DNA from: Streptomyces cinerochromogenes
GTDB lineage: Bacteria > Actinomycetota > Actinomycetes > Streptomycetales > Streptomycetaceae
Assembly (NCBI RefSeq): GCF_014648635.1
Contig: NZ_BMRM01000001.1
Coordinates: 124,001 to 188,000, forward strand
Direction of reading: 5' to 3'
DNA length: 64,000 bases
Below the pieces are notes generated by a model. That model did not search any database. It had not been told where the DNA came from and saw nothing but the letters and a program-made list of their open reading frames with translations. The translations under genes were made by a program, and so were the position numbers. Numbering within the stretch: the first letter of the stretch is position 1; each line of letters opens with the position of its first letter. This document shows positions 1 to 12,673 of this stretch, in pieces.

Positions 1-256
1 GCTCGTTGAAGCGGATGATCGCGGTGTTGAGGGAGGAGGAGAAGAGTTCGGGGTGCGTGGAGACGTACCGGACGTCGGCGTGCCGGGTCACGGCCCAGTA
101 CCCGGTGTCGGCGAAGCCCGCGACGCCGCGCGGCTGCGGGATCCAGCGGACCGGCTCGGTACGGCGCAGCTCGGCGAACTCCGGGAGGGGCACACGGTGG
201 TGCAGCAGGTCGGGGTCGGTGAGGTCGAACCCGTCGGGCAGCGCTGGACAGGACAT
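1..256 (-). CDS. cytochrome P450, CYP125-like (N-terminal 85 residues; runs off the left edge)
   Basis: Reading the minus strand from an ATG at 256 gives 85 codons that leave the window open. The N-terminus has GFDLTDPDLL, then PEFAELRRTEPVRW, a GFADTGYWAVTRH stretch and HPELFSS. This is the layout of the N-terminal part of actinobacterial CYP125/CYP142 sterol C26/C27-hydroxylases (compare the GFDFTDP and PVAEFAELR segments of mycobacterial CYP125). The heme-Cys and I-helix regions lie outside the window, so subfamily and activity cannot be checked. It is divergent from a FadA5-like thiolase, the same arrangement as cyp125/fadA5 in Mycobacterium tuberculosis. If the parallel holds, the pair starts oxidation and beta-oxidation of a sterol or similar branched side chain. 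The substrate is inference. Confidence 0.8.
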   Translation of the reverse strand, partial: MSCPALPDGFDLTDPDLLHHRVPLPEFAELRRTEPVRWIPQPRGVAGFADTGYWAVTRHADVRYVSTHPELFSSSLNTAIIRFNE

Positions 257-302
257 CGGCGACTCCAGCCATCTGACGGTCCATCAGCGGGTGCGGTGAA
301 GG

Positions 303-317
303 TAGTAACGGGTTCTA
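303..317. promoter_or_regulatory. KstR-like half site (P450-proximal)
   Basis: The core AAC-GG-GTT lies at 307-314, flanked by TAGT on the left and CTA on the right. It fits the AACnnGTT core of the mycobacterial KstR operator but only part of the outer positions. It sits about 50 bp upstream of the P450 start. Binding by a KstR-type TetR repressor is inferred from motif and gene context. Confidence 0.4.
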
Positions 318-324
318 CAAGTAG

Positions 325-1656
<1,332 letters not shown>

Positions 1657-1744
1657 CCCCCTCCCCGGCGGACGCGACAAGGATCACACCGAGCGACACG
1701 CATGTCCGTGGGCGAGCGGGCAGATGTACCTGCGTATCCGCCAT

Positions 1745-1765
1745 TTAGCTGCACTCTGCAGCTAA
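1745..1765. promoter_or_regulatory. perfect 9-bp inverted repeat, operator-like
   Basis: TTAGCTGCA-N3-TGCAGCTAA is a perfect dyad with a 3-nt centre. It lies between the thiolase stop and the transporter start (TTG 1884), with no T-run after it, so an operator is likelier than a terminator. The cognate regulator is unknown. Confidence 0.5.
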
Positions 1766-1883
1766 GTGCATACGACACGTAAGGGGCAGAAGTCCCCGTA
1801 TGGTCGATTTTCGGCCCGCAGCACGTCACCGTCGCCGTCCCGGGTCCGTCCCTGTCCCCGTCGAAAGGTAGGCGAGCCCCGTT

Positions 1884-3257
1884 TTGGCGACCGCCACAGC
1901 CGTCATCCCGCACCAGAAGACCCGGCGGGCCACCAAGGCCCGCGACGTCACCGTCACCGACCCCGCGCTCGTCAAGCGCGCCGTGAAGGCGGCCGCGCTC
2001 GGCAACGCGATGGAGTGGTTCGACTTCGGTGTCTACAGCTACATCGCGGTCACCCTGGGCAAGGTCTTCTTCCCGTCCGGCAACCCGACCGCGCAGCTTC
2101 TGTCCACCTTCGGCGCCTTCGCGGCGGCCTTCCTGGTCCGCCCGCTCGGAGGCCTCGTCTTCGGCCCGCTCGGCGACCGGGTGGGCCGGCAGAAGGTCCT
2201 CGCCCTCACCATGATCATGATGGCGGCGGGCACGTTCGCGATCGGCCTGATCCCGTCGTACGCCACGATCGGCGTCGGCGCGCCGCTCCTGCTGCTGGCC
2301 GCCCGGCTGGTGCAGGGCTTCTCGACCGGCGGTGAGTACGCGGGCGCGTCCACGTTCATCGCCGAGTACGCGCCGGACAAGAAGCGCGGCTTCTTCGGCA
2401 GCTGGCTGGAGTTCGGCACGCTCGTCGGCTACATCGGCGGCGCCGGCCTGGTCACCCTGATGACGGCCCTGCTGTCGTCGGACGACCTCACCTCCTGGGG
2501 CTGGCGGATCCCGTTCCTGATCGCCGGTCCGATGGGCATCATCGGCCTGTACCTGCGGATGAAGCTGGAGGAGACCCCGGCGTTCGCCGCCGACGTCGAG
2601 AAGGCCGAGGCCGCCCGGCCGAAGGTGCCGCTGCGCGAGATGGTCACGGGCCAGTGGAAGTCCCTGCTGCTGTGCATGGGCCTGGTCCTGGTCTTCAACG
2701 TCACCGACTACATGCTGCTGTCGTACATGCCGAGCTACCTCACCAGTGAGCTGAAGTACGACGAGACGCACGGGCTGCTGGTCGTGCTCGGCGTGATGGT
2801 GCTGATGATGGTCGTCCAGCCGTTCGCGGGTGCGCTGACCGACCGGATCGGGCGGCGGCCGGTGATCGCGGCCGGCTGCGCGGGCTTCCTGCTCCTGTCC
2901 GTCCCCGCGCTGCTGCTGATCCGCGAGGGCAGCCTGCTGGCCGTCGGGCTGGGCATGGGCGCGCTCGGCCTGCTCCTGGTCTGCTTCACCGCGGCCATGC
3001 CGGCCGCGCTGCCCGCGCTGTTCCCGACCCGGGTCCGCTACGGCTCCCTGTCCATCGGGTTCAACGTCTCGGTGTCCCTGTTCGGCGGTACGACTCCGCT
3101 GGTCGTGACGGCGCTGATCGGCGCGACCGGGAACATGATGATGCCCGCCTACTACATGATGGCCGCGGCCGTCGTCGGCGGTGTCGCGGTGTGGCGGATG
3201 TCGGAGTCGGCGGGTCAGCCGCTCCCCGGCTCCGCGCCGTCCGTGGAAGGCCGGTAG
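1884..3257 (+). CDS. MFS transporter, metabolite:H+ symporter (MHS/ProP-like) family
   Basis: This 457-residue protein is predicted to have 12 membrane segments. The N-terminal GNAMEWFDFGVYSY block near residues 38-51 is the family's entry motif. GDRVGRQKV follows TM2 and is the MFS loop 2-3 signature, with a related TDRIGRRP in the second half. Family members import osmolytes (proline, betaine), dicarboxylates, alpha-ketoglutarate or shikimate with protons, and the substrate here cannot be told from sequence. The start is taken as TTG 1884, where similarity begins, with AAAGG upstream. A perfect inverted repeat lies 119 bp upstream and a strong terminator follows the gene. Confidence 0.88.
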   Translation: MATATAVIPHQKTRRATKARDVTVTDPALVKRAVKAAALGNAMEWFDFGVYSYIAVTLGKVFFPSGNPTAQLLSTFGAFAAAFLVRPLGGLVFGPLGDRVGRQKVLALTMIMMAAGTFAIGLIPSYATIGVGAPLLLLAARLVQGFSTGGEYAGASTFIAEYAPDKKRGFFGSWLEFGTLVGYIGGAGLVTLMTALLSSDDLTSWGWRIPFLIAGPMGIIGLYLRMKLEETPAFAADVEKAEAARPKVPLREMVTGQWKSLLLCMGLVLVFNVTDYMLLSYMPSYLTSELKYDETHGLLVVLGVMVLMMVVQPFAGALTDRIGRRPVIAAGCAGFLLLSVPALLLIREGSLLAVGLGMGALGLLLVCFTAAMPAALPALFPTRVRYGSLSIGFNVSVSLFGGTTPLVVTALIGATGNMMMPAYYMMAAAVVGGVAVWRMSESAGQPLPGSAPSVEGR

Positions 3258-3300
3258 GCGCCGCGGGAGTGCGGGCCGGCTGCCCGGTGCGTGGGCGCGG

Positions 3301-3349
3301 CGGTTCCGGCGGCCGGAGAGTCGCGGCTCCCCGGCCGCCGGAACCGTTC
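3301..3349 (+). terminator. rho-independent terminator, 16-bp perfect stem
   Basis: The arms at 3301-3316 and 3331-3346 are exact complements (CGGTTCCGGCGGCCGG on the left), with a 14-nt loop followed by TTCTC. It ends the MHS transporter gene just before the DUF2330 gene. Confidence 0.8.
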
Positions 3350-3374
3350 TCACACCGGCACCGTCTGTAGCCCC

Positions 3375-4484
3375 GTGAAGCGCCCCCGGATACTCGCCGT
3401 CGTCCTCGCTCTCCTCGGCATCCAGCTGACCTGGCTCGTCGCCCCGGCCTACGCCTGCGGCTGCGGCGCCATGGTCCCCGGCCCGGCGACCCGCATCTCC
3501 GTCTCCGACGAGCAGTCGGTGCTGCGCTGGGACGGCCGGCGGGAGCAGATCGTGATGCGGCTGACGGTCAACGGAGACGCCGAACACGCCGCGTGGATCA
3601 TGCCGGTCCCGCACCGGGCGACCGTCCGCCTCGGCGACCCGGCCCTCTTCGACCAGCTGGCCGAGGCGGTCGCCCCCGTCCACCGCACCCGGTACCACTT
3701 CTGGCCCCGCACCGGCGACTGGCCCTTCGACGACCGCCACCTGGCCGGCGCCGGCGCCCCGCCCCCGGCCGCCGGCGGCACCGGCGTCGGTGTCGTCGGC
3801 CGGCAGCGGCTCGGCCCCTTCGACGTGGCCCGGCTGACCGCCACCGACCCCGCCGCCCTCCAGGACTGGCTCCACGACCACGGCTTCGCCCTGCCGGGCC
3901 GGCTGAGAACCGCCCTGAGGCCGTACGTCGACCGGCACTGGGAGTACGTCGCCGTCCGCCTCGTGCCGGACACCCGCGGCACCCCGCTGCACGGCGCCCT
4001 CGACCCGCTCCACCTCACCTTCGCCGCCGACGAGCCGGTCTACCCGATGCGCCTGTCCCGGCTGGCCGGCACCCCGCAGTGGCTCGCCCTGTACGTCCTC
4101 GCCGCGCACCGCATGGAGACGCGGTCGGCGATCGGCGGCACCCGGCCCCACGTGCTGTTCGCCGGGCGGGTCGGCACCCGGAAGGGCGCCCTGGGCGAGC
4201 TGGCCGCCGGCACCCCGTACCTGACGGCGCTCACCCAGGCCTTCCCGGAGCCCGCCCGCATCTCCGGCGACCACGAGCTGCGCCGGGCCGCCGCGGACAC
4301 ACCGGTCCGGCCGGTGGTCTACGAGGACGAACTGCGCCGGGTCGCCGGGATCCCCGCCTGGTCGCTGGCGGTCGGCGCCGCGCCGGCGGTCCTCGTCGCG
4401 GCGGCCGCCCTGATCGCCGTACGCCGCTCACGCCGGCCGGTGACTCCACCGCCACCGGTCTCCCCGCCCGCGCCGCTCGGCTGA
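3375..4484 (+). CDS. secreted/membrane-anchored DUF2330 protein
   Basis: This 369-residue protein has an N-terminal signal sequence (MKRPR, then a hydrophobic run ending at AYA) directly followed by a mature ACGCGAM start, a hallmark of DUF2330 proteins. The extracellular part has WDGRREQIVMRLTV, an AAWIMPVP block and a long beta-rich region. A single C-terminal transmembrane helix (about residues 330-350) is followed by a basic, Pro-rich tail, so it is probably an extracytoplasmic domain tethered at both ends. The function of DUF2330 is unknown. GTG 3375 is chosen because it opens the signal peptide; an in-frame start further upstream would bury it. Confidence 0.8.
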   Translation: MKRPRILAVVLALLGIQLTWLVAPAYACGCGAMVPGPATRISVSDEQSVLRWDGRREQIVMRLTVNGDAEHAAWIMPVPHRATVRLGDPALFDQLAEAVAPVHRTRYHFWPRTGDWPFDDRHLAGAGAPPPAAGGTGVGVVGRQRLGPFDVARLTATDPAALQDWLHDHGFALPGRLRTALRPYVDRHWEYVAVRLVPDTRGTPLHGALDPLHLTFAADEPVYPMRLSRLAGTPQWLALYVLAAHRMETRSAIGGTRPHVLFAGRVGTRKGALGELAAGTPYLTALTQAFPEPARISGDHELRRAAADTPVRPVVYEDELRRVAGIPAWSLAVGAAPAVLVAAAALIAVRRSRRPVTPPPPVSPPAPLG

Positions 4485-4524
4485 GATCATCGGGACAGGA
4501 CACTCGGGAAAGGCAGCGGACGCT

Positions 4525-5196
4525 ATGAGCGGGCAGCAGCACTGGGACGACGTCGACGACTACTTCATCAGCACCCTTTCACCGGACGACGAGGCGCTGC
4601 GCGCGGCCCTGCGGGACAGTGACGCCGCCGGGCTGCCCGCCATCGCCGTCACCGCGGCACAGGGCAAGTTCCTCCAGCTCCTCGCCCAGTTGCAGGGCGC
4701 CCGGAACATCCTGGAGATCGGCACGCTCGGCGGATACAGCACGATCTGGCTGGCCCGTGCCCTGCCGGAGGACGGCAGGCTGATCTCGCTGGAGTACAGC
4801 GCCAAGCACGCCGAGGTGGCCGTGCGGAACATCGCCCGCGCGGGCCTGGACCGGATCGCGGAGGTGCGGGTGGGACCGGCCCTGGAGTCGCTGCCCAAGC
4901 TCGCCGACGAGAACCCGGCCCCCTTCGACCTGGTCTTCATCGACGCGGACAAGGTCAACAACCCGCACTACGTGGAGTGGGCGCTGCGGCTCACCCGGGC
5001 GGGCAGCGTGATCGTCCTGGACAACGTGGTGCGCGGCGGCCGGGTGGCCGACGCGGGCAACACCGAGCCGGACGTGGTCGGCACCCGTGCGGCGCTGGAA
5101 CTGATCGCGAACCACCCGCGGTTGACCGGTACGGCGCTCCAGACGGTCGGCAGCAAGGGCTACGACGGGTTCGCGCTGGCCCGGGTGCTCGGCTGA
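4525..5196 (+). CDS. O-methyltransferase, cation-dependent class I type
   Basis: This 223-residue protein has the length and motif order of the CCoAOMT/SafC-like family. The SAM-binding loop is LEIGTLGGYSTIWLA near residues 61-75. DLVFIDADKVNN (about 132-143) supplies the metal-binding Asp residues, and VLDNVVRGG follows. The family methylates catechol-like hydroxyls with SAM and a divalent cation. The substrate is unknown and no natural-product genes flank it. ATG 4525 has an AAAGG ribosome site. The stop lies 23 bp from the stop of the convergent FHA-like gene. Confidence 0.88.
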   Translation: MSGQQHWDDVDDYFISTLSPDDEALRAALRDSDAAGLPAIAVTAAQGKFLQLLAQLQGARNILEIGTLGGYSTIWLARALPEDGRLISLEYSAKHAEVAVRNIARAGLDRIAEVRVGPALESLPKLADENPAPFDLVFIDADKVNNPHYVEWALRLTRAGSVIVLDNVVRGGRVADAGNTEPDVVGTRAALELIANHPRLTGTALQTVGSKGYDGFALARVLG

Positions 5197-5219
5197 GCCC
5201 ACGCCCGGCGGGGACCGGC

Positions 5220-5612
5220 TCAGAGTTCGTGGTAGAAGCCGACGTTGACGCTGCGCGGCGCGGTGCGGTCCTGGACGACGATCTCACCGGACCCGCCGCG
5301 CGGCAACGCGACGGTGGCGCCGTAGCCGACGGGCTGCACGTGCGGTCCGACGACGAGCCGGACCTCGGACGCCGGGTCGGGCTGGGAACCGCGCAGCCAG
5401 GTCAGCTGCCAGGTGCCGTCCGGGCCGCACACGAACTCCAGGTGGACGCGGGAGACGAACAGCCAGTCGTCGGGGGTGGCCAGCCGGCACAGCCCCCCGT
5501 CGCGGCCGACCCGCAGGACGGTGCCGGGCTCACTGGGCGCCTCGGCCATCGTCATGCCGGCGGTGGCGCCCGTGTCGGCCCCGGAGACGGTGGCCATGGT
5601 GAGTTCGAGCAC
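5220..5612 (-). CDS. small stand-alone FHA-like domain protein
   Basis: The 130-residue product starts at GTG 5612, preceded by an AGGGGGAAC ribosome site. The middle has VLRVGRDGG and, about 18 residues later, SRVHLEF. These are the spaced GR and S-x-x-H motifs of forkhead-associated domains, which read phosphothreonine. The rest is beta-rich, with no other domain. FHA proteins usually act with Ser/Thr kinases such as PknB, but no kinase is visible nearby. The assignment rests on the two motifs and overall size, so a divergent FHA fold is likely but phosphopeptide binding is inference. It is divergent from the DUF1992 gene. Confidence 0.6.
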   Translation of the reverse strand: MLELTMATVSGADTGATAGMTMAEAPSEPGTVLRVGRDGGLCRLATPDDWLFVSRVHLEFVCGPDGTWQLTWLRGSQPDPASEVRLVVGPHVQPVGYGATVALPRGGSGEIVVQDRTAPRSVNVGFYHEL

Positions 5613-5723
5613 GAGCGTTCCCCCTGAAACGTCCTGGTGGCGGGTGGGTTGCGGCGGGCGCGGTGCCGTACCGACGCCGCATGATAAAACGCCCGGCGGG
5701 GCCGCGTCCGGCACAATGGGTCC

Positions 5724-6164
5724 ATGACCGAGCGAAAGCCACCGGGTGTGCCGTTCGAGTCCTGGGTGGACAAGCAGATCCGTGACGCGCAGGGGCGCGG
5801 GGAGTTCGACCGGCTGCCGGGGGCGGGCGCGCCGCTGCCGGCGGACGTGGAGTCGACGTACGACGAACTGTGGTGGGTCAAGCGGAAGTTGGCGCGCGAG
5901 GGGCTGGCCGTGCTGCCGCCCGCGCTGGCGCTGCGCAAGGAGGCGGAGGACGCGCTGGAGGCGGCGTACGCGGCGCCCTCGGAACGGATCGCCCGGAAGA
6001 TCATCGAGGACGTCAACGTCCGGATCAAGGACATGATGTTCAAGCCGCCGCCCGGTCCGCCGCTGGGCAGGAAGCCGTACGACGTGGAGCAGGTCGTACG
6101 GGAATGGCGGCAGCGCAGGGCTGCCGCCAGGGGTGACGGGGGCGCGGCGGGGTCAGCCGTGTAG
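5724..6164 (+). CDS. DUF1992 (DnaJ-homologue subfamily C member 28-like) protein
   Basis: This 146-residue protein consists mostly of a DUF1992 domain: ESWVDKQIRDAQGRGEFDRLPGAG, then the GAPLP segment and a helical region with ARKIIEDVNVRI. The same domain sits C-terminal to the J domain in eukaryotic DNAJC28, but no J domain is present. Its molecular role is unknown. The start is leaderless-like: CACAAT at 5712-5717 ends 6 nt before the ATG. The 3' end overlaps the stop of the convergent gene at 6153 by 12 bp. Confidence 0.85.
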   Translation: MTERKPPGVPFESWVDKQIRDAQGRGEFDRLPGAGAPLPADVESTYDELWWVKRKLAREGLAVLPPALALRKEAEDALEAAYAAPSERIARKIIEDVNVRIKDMMFKPPPGPPLGRKPYDVEQVVREWRQRRAAARGDGGAAGSAV

Positions 6165-7346
6165 CAGACGCCCGGCCAGCTCCCGGTAGTCCCGCAGGGC
6201 GAGCCGCAGCTGTTCGGTGTCGGTGCCGGCCGCGGTACCGCGCGCCTCACCGCCCTCCCAGGACATCCGCAGTGTGCGGCGGCGGCGCGTGACGGCCTCG
6301 GTGAACCGCCTGGCGATCTCCTCCAGGGTCCGGTCGGCCTCCTCGACGGCCTCCCTGGGCTGGTCCACGAAGCCCGCGGTCACCTCCCGCAGCCGCTGCT
6401 CCCACCGGTCCGTCTCCTCGTGCGCCAGCAGCGGGGCGCCGGCGCCGGAGGGGGCGGTGGTGGTCTGCCCGCCGGCGCCGGATGCGGCCGGGCCGCCCGG
6501 CGGCGCCGGCCAGGCGTCCGCGTCACGCCCCTCGGTCGTACGGGCTTCCCGCCAGCTGGCCCCGGCGACGGCCGGTGCGCCGAGCCCGTCGTCCGGCATC
6601 ATGCCCTCCTCCTCCCCGGCCCACTCGGGGCCACCCGCGTCACCGCCCGCGGTGCGACTGTCCCGCCCGCCGTACGTCCGAGCCCCGCGCCCTTCCGTGC
6701 CGGGCGTCCCGGCTCCCAGATCCTCCGTGCCGGGCCGCAGGCCCTCGGAGCCGTGGGGCCTTCCGGGGGCGGGGCTTGCGGCCGGGCCCCGGCGGGAGGC
6801 GGTGTCCTCGGACGTGCCGGAGGCGGGGCTGCCCGCGGGGCCCGGGGCCGGCCCGGTGTTCCCGGAGATCCCGGACTCGGACGTCCCGGACTCGGACACC
6901 CCTGACTCGGACAGCGCGGACTCGGTCACGCCCGCCGGGCCCGGAGGCGGGTGCGGCGTGTCCTGCGGGGTGCGGTCGTCCCCGGTCAGCCCTTCCCGGC
7001 CGGGACCGGCCGAGCCCGGGAGCCGTCCGCTCCCCCGCTCGCCCGGGGTCGGGCCGCCCACGTCCGCGTCCCGGAAGCGGCCGCCCGCTCCCCCGCCCGA
7101 CAGCCGGCCGCCTTCGCCGGGGCCCGCGCCCGGCTCCCGGCCGCCTCCGCCCTCGCGTGCCCCCGGTTCACCCGGCAGGCGTTCCTCCGGCCGGGGCGTC
7201 CTCGGCACCCGGCGGCCCGGGGCCGCGTCGCCCGGGGCCCGTTCCTCTCTCTCCCCCGACTCCTGCTCCGGCGTCCACTCGTCCCCGCGGGAGAGGCGTT
7301 CCGGGCGCCGGCGGTCGCCGCCGGGGCCGCTGGTCCTGTCCGTCAT
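6153..7346 (-). CDS. hypothetical protein: long disordered Gly/Pro/Arg-rich region plus C-terminal helical domain
   Basis: The product is 397 residues from ATG 7346 (GAAGGAGA ribosome site inside the end of the upstream gene). About the first 290 residues are low-complexity Gly, Pro, Arg, Ser and Glu, including a run of SESGVSESGTSES-type repeats, and are probably disordered. The last 100 residues are helical and contain RWEQRLREVTAGFVDQPREA, then an EADRTLEEI helix and a final RLALRDYRELAGRLL helix. The W...FVD-PREAV-EADR-L block recurs in the upstream neighbour, so the two share a domain. The genes are 5 bp apart and clearly co-transcribed. I do not recognise a characterised family. Confidence 0.7.
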   Translation of the reverse strand: MTDRTSGPGGDRRRPERLSRGDEWTPEQESGEREERAPGDAAPGRRVPRTPRPEERLPGEPGAREGGGGREPGAGPGEGGRLSGGGAGGRFRDADVGGPTPGERGSGRLPGSAGPGREGLTGDDRTPQDTPHPPPGPAGVTESALSESGVSESGTSESGISGNTGPAPGPAGSPASGTSEDTASRRGPAASPAPGRPHGSEGLRPGTEDLGAGTPGTEGRGARTYGGRDSRTAGGDAGGPEWAGEEEGMMPDDGLGAPAVAGASWREARTTEGRDADAWPAPPGGPAASGAGGQTTTAPSGAGAPLLAHEETDRWEQRLREVTAGFVDQPREAVEEADRTLEEIARRFTEAVTRRRRTLRMSWEGGEARGTAAGTDTEQLRLALRDYRELAGRLLHG

Positions 7347-7351
7347 GGTGC

Positions 7352-8032
7352 TCAGCTCTCCTTCGGCCGGCTGCGGTGCAGGGCCCACGGCGTGTGGGAG
7401 CGGGCGTGGGAGCGGCTCGCGGCGGGCGGTGCCGTACGGTCCGTGCCGGCGGGTGCCCGGTGCCGGCCGGAGTCGGTGCTGGTCAGGTCGTCGAAGAGGG
7501 CGCGGGCGTCGAGCAGCACCGACCGCAGCTCCTCGGTCCCCGCACCGTTCTCGCTCGTGCCCTCGGCGCCCGCGCGGGCCACCCGGTGCACGCGCCGGTA
7601 GCCGTCGACGTGGTCGGCGTGGTGCACGGACAGCGCGGCGAGCTGCTCCTCGTACCGCCCGCCGTCCGGGTAGCCCCGCACGGCGGCGAGTTCACCGAGC
7701 AGCCGGTCGGCCTCGGCCACCGCCTCCCGGGGCGAGTCGACGAAGTGTTCCTGCACGGCCGTCCAGCGGTCCGCGTAGCGCTGCCGCTCGGTGCCGTCCA
7801 GCGGCCGCTCCCGCAGGTCGCCGTGGCGTTCGAGGCGTTCGGCGAGTTCCCGTTCGGCGGCCTTGGTGTCCCCGTCGTGCAGGGCCACGGCCCGTTCGTA
7901 CTCGGGTCCGAAGCGCCGCTTCAGGCTGGGCCCGCCCCGCCTGTCGCGCCCGCGCACGACCAGGGCGGCAGCTGCGCCGAGGACCACGACCGCCGCGATC
8001 ACGATCAACAGAATGATCAGGCCTGTCGACAT
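7352..8032 (-). CDS. membrane-anchored hypothetical protein, partner of the downstream gene
   Basis: This 226-residue protein has one N-terminal transmembrane helix (LIILLIVIAAVVVLGAA, about residues 5-30), a basic segment, and a soluble helical region: FGPEYERAV, ERELAERLERHG, and RWTAVQEHFVDSPREAVAEA. The last block matches the C-terminal domain of the next gene downstream. The product looks like a bitopic membrane protein with a cytoplasmic helical domain. It is 5 bp upstream of its partner, whose ribosome site lies inside this gene's last codons. Function unknown. Its start is 144 bp from the divergent GNAT start. Confidence 0.75.
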   Translation of the reverse strand: MSTGLIILLIVIAAVVVLGAAAALVVRGRDRRGGPSLKRRFGPEYERAVALHDGDTKAAERELAERLERHGDLRERPLDGTERQRYADRWTAVQEHFVDSPREAVAEADRLLGELAAVRGYPDGGRYEEQLAALSVHHADHVDGYRRVHRVARAGAEGTSENGAGTEELRSVLLDARALFDDLTSTDSGRHRAPAGTDRTAPPAASRSHARSHTPWALHRSRPKES

Positions 8033-8176
8033 GGTTGCCCTCCGGTCCGACCGGCCCCGCTGGCCGGTTCACCGTCCGGGTGACCCGGAAGTCCGCCCAC
8101 AAACGGCGCCCGGCCCGTGGCGGGCCCGCCGAAACGGGTTGCGGGCGGTACCGGGTGGCTCCCGACAATGGCCGGC

Positions 8177-11799
<3,623 letters not shown>

Positions 11800-11808
11800 C
11801 CTGCGGGG

Positions 11809-11864
11809 CGCAGCCGGATCGTCCCGTCAGCCGATGTGCAACCGGATCGTGCCGTCGGCCGATG
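11809..11864. repeat. 28-bp imperfect tandem duplication at the 3' end of the HAD gene
   Basis: Two 28-bp units (11809-11836 and 11837-11864) match at about 24 of 28 positions. Read on the minus strand, the first copy encodes the last ADGTIRL residues and the second, shifted by one frame, supplies the LHIG tail and TGA stop. It looks like a small slippage duplication that changed the protein's end. Confidence 0.7.
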
Positions 11865-12495
11865 CCTCGACCCGGACCTGGGTGAGGTCGCGCACCGCCA
11901 CGTCCGGATCGTGGAGGACGGCACGCGGGCCGACGCCCACCACGGTCATCCCCGCGGAGCGCCCCGCCGCGATTCCCGCGCCGGAGTCCTCGAAGACCAC
12001 GCAGTGGGCCGGGTCGACGCCCAGTTCGGCGGCGCCCTTGAGGAACCCCTCGGGATCCGGCTTGCTCGCGCCGACCGACTCCGCGGTGACGCGGACGGCC
12101 GGCAGGGGCAGCCCGGCGGCGTTCATGCGGGCGGTGGACAGGGCGACGTCGGCGGAGGTCACCAGCGCGTGCGGGAGCCCGGCCAGCGCGGCGAGGAACG
12201 CGCGCGCACCGGGGATCTCCACGACGCCGTCGGTGTCGGCGGTCTCCTCGGCGAGCATGCGGGCGTTGTCGGCGAGGTTCTGCTCGACGGGCCGGCCGGG
12301 CAGCAGGACGGCCATGGAGGCGTGGCCCTGCCGGCCGTGCACGACCTTCATCACCTCGTCGCCGTCCAGCCCGTGCCGCTCGGCCCAGCGCCGCCAGATG
12401 CGCTCGACCACGGCGTCGGAGTTCACGAGGGTGCCGTCCATGTCGAGCAGGAGGGCGCGGGCGGTGAGGACGGCGGGCGTGGCGGTGGCCGGCAT
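11827..12495 (-). CDS. HAD-superfamily phosphatase (beta-phosphoglucomutase/sugar-phosphatase-like)
   Basis: This 222-residue protein has the HAD motifs. Motif I is LLLDMDGTLVNSD, with the nucleophile DxDGT. Motif II is ALVTSAD. Motif III is the Lys in VGASKPDPEGFLKGA, and motif IV is VVFEDSGAGIAAGRSAG. A helical cap lies between motifs I and II, as in subfamily IA sugar-phosphate phosphatases (GS1/YfbT type). The substrate is probably a small phosphorylated sugar. ATG 12495 is preceded by GGAG. The C-terminus is affected by the tandem duplication at 11809-11864. Confidence 0.88.
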   Translation of the reverse strand: MPATATPAVLTARALLLDMDGTLVNSDAVVERIWRRWAERHGLDGDEVMKVVHGRQGHASMAVLLPGRPVEQNLADNARMLAEETADTDGVVEIPGARAFLAALAGLPHALVTSADVALSTARMNAAGLPLPAVRVTAESVGASKPDPEGFLKGAAELGVDPAHCVVFEDSGAGIAAGRSAGMTVVGVGPRAVLHDPDVAVRDLTQVRVEASADGTIRLHIG

Positions 12496-12565
12496 CGGCA
12501 GCTCCAGGAACGAAGAGGCCCCGGGTCGGGTGGGAGACCGGGGACACCGGGAAGGACAAGGCGGC

Positions 12566-12595
12566 CCCGCCCGCCGGTCAGGGAAAACGGGCGGG
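12566..12595 (-). terminator. hairpin downstream of the GDT1-like gene
   Basis: CCCGCCCG at 12566-12573 pairs exactly with CGGGCGGG at 12588-12595 across a 14-nt loop. It lies between the HAD start and the end of the cation exporter gene and can end minus-strand transcription from 12674. There is no strong T-run. Confidence 0.45.
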
Positions 12596-12673
12596 AGCCA
12601 CTTTGTTCCTCCACGGTACAAAACCGGGGCGTGATCCCGCCACCACCCCGGCCGGTGTTCATCCGCCGTTCGC

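Noticed and set aside
1745..1765. Inverted repeat considered as the thiolase terminator
   Set aside because: No T-rich tail follows and the stem is AT-containing and short; an operator is the better reading.
3291..3374. Upstream in-frame start for the DUF2330 gene
   Set aside because: It would add 28 residues ahead of a clean signal peptide and start within the left arm of the terminator hairpin.
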